A DNA stretch of 64,000 nucleotides from an uncultured Dehalococcoidia bacterium (GTDB lineage: Bacteria > Chloroflexota > Dehalococcoidia > Lucifugimonadales > UBA1123). The position numbers and the translations under genes are program-made. The notes under the pieces were generated by a model. It saw only the letters and a program-made list of their open reading frames with translations, was not told the origin of the DNA and ran no database searches. Below are positions 62,162 to 64,000 of the stretch, one piece after another (positions within the stretch are counted from its first letter, which is position 1; every line of letters starts with the position of its first letter). Where the stretch lies: positions 558,001 to 622,000 of the forward strand of contig CATOSI010000002.1 in the NCBI GenBank assembly GCA_951812505.1, read 5' to 3'.

Positions 62162-63094
62162 ATGGCCGAGATAAATATCGGTTTCATAGGTCTTGGGAAT
62201 ATGGGGCACCACATGTGTCTGGCCATAATGGAGAGTTCATACAACGTCACAGTGCACGATATCAACGAAGAAGCCGCCATACCTCATCTTGAGTTGGGGG
62301 CTTCATGGGCAGACAGTCCGAAGGAAGTAGCTCAGAGATGTGACGTTATATTCACCTCTTTACCAGGCCCTACCGAGGTCGAAGTTGTCGCTACCGGTGA
62401 AGACGGAATACTTGACGGCATCAGTAGTGACTCAGTATGGGCCGATCTAAGCACCAGTTCCCCAACGCTAATCAGACGGTTACACGGAACATTCGCTTCG
62501 AAGGGAGCGTCAATACTGGATTCTCCAGTAAGTGGCCGACGCGTAGATCAGAATGGCGCATACCGAAATGGCGTCTTATCAATAATGGTAGGTGGTGATG
62601 AGAACACTTACTTAAAGCTAAAACCCATATTTGATTCGTTTGGGGACAGCGTTACTTACACGGGTGAAATCGGTTCGGCAAGTATCTGCAAACTCATGAA
62701 CAATATATTCCAATACGGGTTGGAAAGGATCTTAGTCGAATCCCTCACGCTTGGAGTCAAGGCGGGAGTGCCCGCTGAAACACTGGTGGAATGCATAAGG
62801 AACGGAGCTGGCGGTAGAGGACACATTCTAAACGTCACCCTGCCAGGATCTTATTTCAAGGGCAAATTTGATGAAGTCAGATCAACCTTTGGGATCGCTA
62901 GAAAGGACGTGGCCTTAGCGCTGGAACTTGCCCGCGACTATGACGTCCCTATGCGGACAGCTTCAGACACGTACGACGAAATGACAGCAGGCGCGAACAG
63001 AAAGGAATGGGCTAATCTGGACCGCACAGTTTATCATCTGCTCCAGGAGGAGAGGGCAGGAAACATTGAAGTAAGGCTCCCAGTGGAAGATTGA
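62162..63094 (+). CDS. 3-hydroxyisobutyrate dehydrogenase-like reductase
   Basis: 310 residues; ATG 62162 with GAGGGAG upstream. IGFIGLGNMGHHMCLAIME (Rossmann), DSPVSGRRVDQNGAYRNGVL, and the catalytic-lysine block GSASICKLMNNIFQYG. It is a paralogue of the 34772-35665 product, sharing AxPxLELGASWADSPKEVAQ-type sequence, but is visibly more A/T-rich at third codon positions than its neighbours, which suggests a different recent origin. Confidence 0.9.
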   Translation: MAEINIGFIGLGNMGHHMCLAIMESSYNVTVHDINEEAAIPHLELGASWADSPKEVAQRCDVIFTSLPGPTEVEVVATGEDGILDGISSDSVWADLSTSSPTLIRRLHGTFASKGASILDSPVSGRRVDQNGAYRNGVLSIMVGGDENTYLKLKPIFDSFGDSVTYTGEIGSASICKLMNNIFQYGLERILVESLTLGVKAGVPAETLVECIRNGAGGRGHILNVTLPGSYFKGKFDEVRSTFGIARKDVALALELARDYDVPMRTASDTYDEMTAGANRKEWANLDRTVYHLLQEERAGNIEVRLPVED

Positions 63095-63123
63095 ACCAGC
63101 CTTCGCTGAATGATCGCCACTTG

Positions 63124-63145
63124 GCTGTCAGGAATTCCTGACAGC
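63124..63145. promoter_or_regulatory. 22-bp perfect palindrome upstream of the CMD gene
   Basis: GCTGTCAGGAA is followed directly by its reverse complement TTCCTGACAGC without a loop, 42 bp upstream of the CMD-like start and 29 bp after the dehydrogenase stop. A gapless palindrome of this length is more like a dimeric repressor operator than a terminator. It is followed by GGGCCATGGTGCCC, a second imperfect palindrome. Confidence 0.4.
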
Positions 63146-63187
63146 GGCGGGCCATGGTGCCCGTAATTCTACCTTTAAGGAGAGGAC

Positions 63188-63502
63188 ATGGAATTTGAGT
63201 TTGTTCGTGAAGAAATGAAGCAGTCTGCCCCGGCCCTTGCCGAATACAACCGGAACGTACTCTGGGACGACATGTGGGAGAGGCCGGGCCTGTCCAAACG
63301 GGACCGGAGCCTCATCACGCTCGCATATGTGATCTCGGTCGGCCGCCCGGGCCCGATTGAGTTCCACATTCGATTTGGCCTGCATAACGGGCTGACGAAG
63401 GAGGAGATCGCCGAGGTGATCACTCACATGGCCTTCTACGCCGGGTTCCCCGCCGGGTCCAATGCCTCCATCATCGCCGCGGATGTCTTGGGCGAGGAAT
63501 AG
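63188..63502 (+). CDS. Carboxymuconolactone decarboxylase-like protein
   Basis: 104 residues; ATG 63188 follows AAGGAGAGG. All-helical AhpD-like/CMD family: ALAEYNRNVLWDDMWERPGL, SKRDRSLITLAYVISVGRPG, EFHIRFGLHNGLTKEEIAEV and AFYAGFPAGSNASIIAADV. No CxxC is present, so it belongs to the decarboxylase side of the family rather than to peroxidase-type AhpD. It is the last clear gene of the oxidoreductase run. Confidence 0.9.
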   Translation: MEFEFVREEMKQSAPALAEYNRNVLWDDMWERPGLSKRDRSLITLAYVISVGRPGPIEFHIRFGLHNGLTKEEIAEVITHMAFYAGFPAGSNASIIAADVLGEE

Positions 63503-63656
63503 CGACAGCGGTCGGCGGTCCACACTTGGCCAACGGATTGATGCTGAACCACGCTGCCCGCAGCGCGGGCCCAGCCCTGAGCCGATTAGCGGCAGCTTGG
63601 AAGTCGTAGGATGCCAGAATGTCCGCATTGGCGCCCTGAAACACTTGTGCGGAGAT

Positions 63657-63988
63657 GTGATCGCAGCGCTATTTCAACGGTCCGTTAACGCCGCTGTTCA
63701 CAGGATAGCCATCTTACTGGGCGTCAGCCTCCTGCTGGCGGTCGCGGCGTGCGCGGAGCCTCCTCCATGATCTACTTGGGTGGGTTGAGTGCAATGGGCT
63801 ACGATACGCTCATCGAACTGGAGCACGCCTTCTACGAAAGAATCGGGGTGGACGCCGATGTCTCCGTTTACGTTCACTTTCCCCAGTACTTCAAGTCAAA
63901 CCAGTGGTCAGTTGGCTGGACCTTCACACTGGACGACACGGCGAAGTTCGGTCTGGACGGCAATCACCTACGAGGGCAGTGCCGCTAA
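63657..63988 (+). pseudogene. Apparently frameshifted lipoprotein gene
   Basis: From GTG 63657 a signal peptide with lipobox (RIAILLGVSLLLAVAACAEP) is encoded up to TGA 63768-63770. In a different frame from 63749 a protein-like stretch follows (MGYDTLIELEHAFYERIGVD, then ADVSVYVHFPQYFKSNQWSV) to TAA 63986-63988. A single frameshift near 63760 would join them into one lipoprotein. The function of the mature part is unrecognised, and it may also continue as a damaged gene beyond the window. Confidence 0.35.
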
Positions 63989-64000
63989 TCCTTCCGAGCA

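Overview
The window looks like a chromosomal segment of a free-living Chloroflexota bacterium, most likely of the Dehalococcoidia/SAR202 type. This is inferred from gene content, not from a marker phylogeny. The pointers are two luciferase-like flavin monooxygenases, a Baeyer-Villiger monooxygenase, an arylsulfatase, two peptide-type solute-binding lipoproteins with alanine-rich linkers, PdxS/PdxT-type vitamin B6 synthesis, a DUF5679 zinc ribbon, and many short palindromic repeats between genes. Core genes present are enolase, GAPDH, hypoxanthine phosphoribosyltransferase, pdxST and tRNA-Trp(CCA). No rRNA, CRISPR array or complete transposase was seen.

Layout. 0-6.7 kb: MrfA-like helicase, M28 peptidase lipoprotein, SLC13-type transporter, DUF503 protein, hpt. 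6.7-9.5 kb: a repeat-rich stretch with a protein of unknown function (two helical repeats, with intergenic-type repeats inserted in frame) and gene relics (an HNH tail and a Uma2-like fragment). 9.5-18.4 kb: a DUF3179 lipoprotein interrupted by UGA, arylsulfatase, SppA-like protease, a GNAT-like/HEPN/pdxT/pdxS operon, an FAH-family hydrolase and CcdA. 18.5-21.4 kb: a paralogue of the unknown protein, then an AAA ATPase/PIN-like pair that resembles a defence or toxin module. 21.7-28.7 kb: NHL propeller, eno, an MNT/HEPN pair, gap, maleylpyruvate isomerase-like protein, haloacid dehalogenase, a small membrane protein, tRNA-Trp. 29-39 kb: peptide and organic-compound catabolism, comprising an M28 peptidase with an internal TAG, an M24 protein without metal ligands, a phosphotriesterase homologue, an NHL protein, a 3-hydroxyisobutyrate dehydrogenase-like protein, a DUF1800 protein and a solute-binding protein. 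39-49 kb: a one-protein sensor kinase/response regulator, DUF5679 protein, fatty acid desaturase, a PaaK-like ligase/hydrolase/acyl carrier protein cluster and a broken tyrosine recombinase, with long gene-poor gaps. 49-64 kb: Baeyer-Villiger monooxygenase, luciferase-like enzymes, a dipeptide-type ABC transporter operon split by large minisatellites, a GIY-YIG and a DUF559 nuclease each enclosed by repeats, SDR, a second luciferase-like enzyme, a second 3-hydroxyisobutyrate dehydrogenase-like protein and a carboxymuconolactone decarboxylase-like protein.

Most notable observations. (1) The DUF3179 gene has a UGA exactly where its family has the first cysteine of a CPLC motif, followed 13 nt later by a perfect 7-bp hairpin with a 5-nt loop carrying G at loop position 2. 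It is a strong selenoprotein candidate. (2) Two small solitary nucleases, GIY-YIG and DUF559, take their stop codons, and in one case nearly the start, from two different repeat families that flank them on both sides, which suggests repeat-associated nuclease cassettes. (3) The repeat family related to CCTGAGCTTGTCGAAGG has expanded into arrays of 39 x 14 bp, 9 x 33 bp, 6 x 14 bp and 3 x 14 bp. (4) The AAA ATPase/PIN-like operon and the MNT/HEPN pair are defence or toxin-antitoxin candidates.

Limits: all family calls are from reading motifs by eye, without database searches. Residue positions are approximate where counted over long stretches.
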